From: Promethearchaeota archaeon
GTDB taxonomy: Archaea > Asgardarchaeota > Lokiarchaeia > Sigyniarchaeales > SOKP01
DNA: 6,904 nucleotides
NCBI GenBank assembly: GCA_004524385.1
Contig: SDNM01000081.1
Location: 1 to 6,904 of the forward strand
Direction of reading: 5' to 3'
Part shown: positions 5,842-6,904 of the stretch, piece after piece
How positions within the stretch are numbered: the first letter of the stretch is position 1
How the letters are laid out: every line of letters begins with the position of its first letter
The notes under the pieces: generated by a model
The model's database searches: none
The model's input: only the letters and a program-made list of their open reading frames with translations
Told to the model about the DNA's origin: nothing
Program-made: the position numbers and the translations under genes

Positions 5842-6123
5842 TCAATCGTTGCTTTCTAAAAACTTAAGGGGAGTTTTTTTGCTTATTTCTAAGTCATGAA
5901 ACTTCTTCTTTAATTGTTTTATCCCGCTATCGTTTGTAATTAAATCTATAATATTACCATACAGAACGATAATATTATCTAAGGTTAATTTAAAATAAAG
6001 GTCGTTTTCGGTTGGAGCACTTATTCTTGCAATTTCCATCAAACCTTTTAGAGTTTTTTCTATATTATCGAAGCTTTTCACAGCTTTTTCCGTAGAATCA
6101 CTTATAGCATCCGTTTTCATCAT
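5842..6123 (-). CDS. Small helical hypothetical protein, 93 residues
   Basis: I do not recognise this protein. From the ATG at 6123 it reads MMKTDAISDSTEKAVKSFD, followed by a helical run, NIEKTLKGLMEIARIS. A short break (APTEND) precedes a second helix with hydrophobic periodicity (YFKLTLDNIIVLYGNIIDLI) and a basic tail (KQLKKKFHDLEISKKTPLKF). It has no Cys and no true membrane span, so a small helical-bundle or dimeric protein is plausible. An in-frame GTG at 6141 would add six residues, but it lies over the GAGGT ribosome-site-like sequence (6139-6135), which sits 11 nt before ATG 6123, so the ATG is preferred; a second ATG follows at 6120. A good TATA box lies upstream at 6186-6178, suggesting its own transcript. 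It follows the DRTGG-protein gene on the same strand after 109 bp. A functional link is unproven. Confidence 0.65.
   Translation of the reverse strand: MMKTDAISDSTEKAVKSFDNIEKTLKGLMEIARISAPTENDLYFKLTLDNIIVLYGNIIDLITNDSGIKQLKKKFHDLEISKKTPLKFLESND
5858..5880 (+). terminator. Stem-loop with T7 run downstream of the glycosylase gene
   Basis: AAAAACT (5858-5864) pairs with AGTTTTT (5872-5878) around the loop TAAGGGG, and the T-run continues to 5880. It lies about 60-80 nt after the glycosylase stop, inside the last codons of the convergent gene. A smaller inverted repeat, CAAATT/AATTTG (5815-5820 and 5824-5829), lies between the two stops. Both are AT-rich, so support is modest. Confidence 0.35.
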
Positions 6124-6177
6124 ATTATTATACAACCTCACTAAAGTAATAAAAAAAGGATCTAATAAATTATTCCT

Positions 6178-6186
6178 TATTTATAA
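6178..6186 (-). promoter_or_regulatory. TATA box for the 93-residue protein gene
   Basis: On the minus strand TTATAAATA at 6186-6178 closely matches the archaeal TATA consensus. A start site about 26 nt downstream (near 6155) would give a leader of about 30 nt containing the GAGGT site at 6139-6135. It is the best-looking core promoter in the window, although AT-rich background lowers its weight. Confidence 0.45.
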
Positions 6187-6206
6187 TATTTTGTTCTGGT
6201 ATTACG

Positions 6207-6232
6207 AAATTAAAAAAGAGAGATGAAAAAAA
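6207..6232 (-). terminator. T-rich end of the DRTGG-protein transcript
   Basis: Immediately after the TAA (6235-6233) the minus strand has T-runs at about 6230-6226 and 6217-6212, separated by a CT-rich stretch (CATCTCTC). Paired T-runs just past a stop are typical of archaeal factor-independent termination. No stable stem is seen. Confidence 0.4.
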
Positions 6233-6904
6233 TTAACTACATAACAAATCCCAATTGATAAATTTATCAATAACCTCTAAGACTAAATTTATTTCGTCTT
6301 TTTGGATTCCTGGCTTTAGTCTTTCCATATTCCTTATGGTCGTATATGTATCGGAAGGAGATAGAATTATAGGTATATTTTTCTCGTTCGCAGCAGTTAT
6401 TACGCTAATGTCAGGTTGAATATAACCAGTTAATATTAAGCAAGACACATCTTGGTTTAAAGCAGCAAGAGCTAAATCTACACGGTCTCCACCAGTAACG
6501 ACAGCACCTTTTTTAACTTGTCGTAAGTATTTCAATGCAGCCTGAGGATTCATAGCACCGATTATATTTGTTTCGACTGTATTTTCTAAACCTGCTGCTG
6601 CTGCTTCGTTTATAAACTCCCCACCTATAGCTTCTAGAATTTCAGAAACTCGAGGGCTAAATAATTCAATACTTTTCTCTATTTTTCCAATTACGGGAAC
6701 ATTATATCTTTTAATATGATTTTCTTCTAATTCCTCAATCCTTGCTATGTAATCAAAATCAATTTTATTGAATATGACCCCTTTGAAATTAATATGCCTA
6801 AAATCAAAATAATTTTTAGTAAAAAAGAGATTATCAATACATTTATCTGAGCTTTCAACTGAAATGTAGATTAAGTCATTAATTCCTAATGATTGAGCAA
6901 CAGA
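6233..6904 (-). CDS. BioD-like P-loop/DRTGG-domain protein, C-terminal part (runs off right edge)
   Basis: The frame is open from the window edge to the stop at 6235-6233, giving 223 visible residues. An ATG at 6553 is internal, not the start. Visible residues 1-80 are the end of a BioD-like P-loop domain (KGVIFNKID at 41-49, VPVIGKIEKS at 69-78). Residues 82-190 are a DRTGG domain: SPRVSEILEAIGGE, then ETNIIGAMNPQAAL, VVTGGDRVDLALAAL (135-149) with the Gly-Gly-Asp-Arg signature, and LILTGYIQPD (156-165). This order is that of the N-terminal regulatory half of long phosphotransacetylases and of stand-alone archaeal proteins called BioD-like phosphotransacetylase family. The gene stops after the DRTGG domain plus a short helix, so it has no catalytic acetyltransferase domain. 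Nucleotide binding and a regulatory or ligand-sensing role are inferred. The Walker A region lies outside the window. Confidence 0.85.
   Translation of the reverse strand, partial: SVAQSLGINDLIYISVESSDKCIDNLFFTKNYFDFRHINFKGVIFNKIDFDYIARIEELEENHIKRYNVPVIGKIEKSIELFSPRVSEILEAIGGEFINEAAAAGLENTVETNIIGAMNPQAALKYLRQVKKGAVVTGGDRVDLALAALNQDVSCLILTGYIQPDISVITAANEKNIPIILSPSDTYTTIRNMERLKPGIQKDEINLVLEVIDKFINWDLLCS

Noticed and set aside
6233..6553. A complete 106-residue gene starting at the ATG at 6553
   Set aside because: The same frame is open without a stop to the window edge, and the upstream residues complete the DRTGG domain and the end of a BioD-like domain, so that ATG is internal.
1..6904. A defence system, CRISPR array, transposon or biosynthetic cluster
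   Set aside because: No repeat array, transposase, nuclease/helicase set or clustered pathway genes were seen. The genes alternate strands and have unrelated housekeeping roles.

Overview
The window is AT-rich (roughly 70% A+T by eye) and looks archaeal. The support is an archaeal OGG2-type 8-oxoguanine glycosylase, a BioD-like/DRTGG protein, an adenosine-kinase-like PfkB kinase, TATA-like boxes at archaeal spacing, GGTGA-type Shine-Dalgarno sites beside apparently leaderless genes, and T-rich transcript ends. The style of the 547-residue helical protein, with its Pro/Lys linker and toroid-like repeats, together with a Trm9-like methyltransferase, suggests an Asgard archaeon of the Lokiarchaeia type. 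That placement is inference and was not tested.

Layout from left to right: (1) 1-310, minus, the N-terminal 103 residues of a Trm9-like methyltransferase, running off the left edge. (2) 389-2032, plus, a large unrecognised all-helical protein, divergent from (1). (3) 2024-2650, minus, a YkgJ-family cysteine-cluster protein whose 3' end overlaps (2) by 9 bp. (4) 2760-2924, minus, a 54-residue small protein upstream of (3). (5) 3130-3939, plus, a calcineurin-like metallophosphoesterase. (6) 4029-5039, minus, a PfkB-family sugar/nucleoside kinase. (7) 5152-5799, plus, an OGG2 N-glycosylase/DNA lyase. (8) 5842-6123, minus, a 93-residue helical hypothetical protein. (9) 6233-6904, minus, the C-terminal 223 residues of a BioD-like DRTGG-domain protein, running off the right edge.

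The genes do not form one pathway. Strand changes at almost every gene, so most are probably single-gene units with their own promoters. Only 2760-2924 with 2024-2650, and 6233-6904 with 5842-6123, lie head to tail, and both pairs have gaps above 100 bp. The roles are housekeeping: tRNA or other methylation, phosphoester hydrolysis, nucleoside or sugar phosphorylation, oxidised-guanine repair, and a P-loop/DRTGG protein of probable acyl-phosphate or regulatory function.

I found no CRISPR array, transposon, tRNA, rRNA or defence cassette, and nothing that amounts to a clear new system. The items most worth a second look are a perfect 12-bp inverted repeat over the likely ykgJ core promoter, the 54-residue small ORF, the large toroid-like protein, and a GC-rich hairpin in its last codons at the convergent junction.
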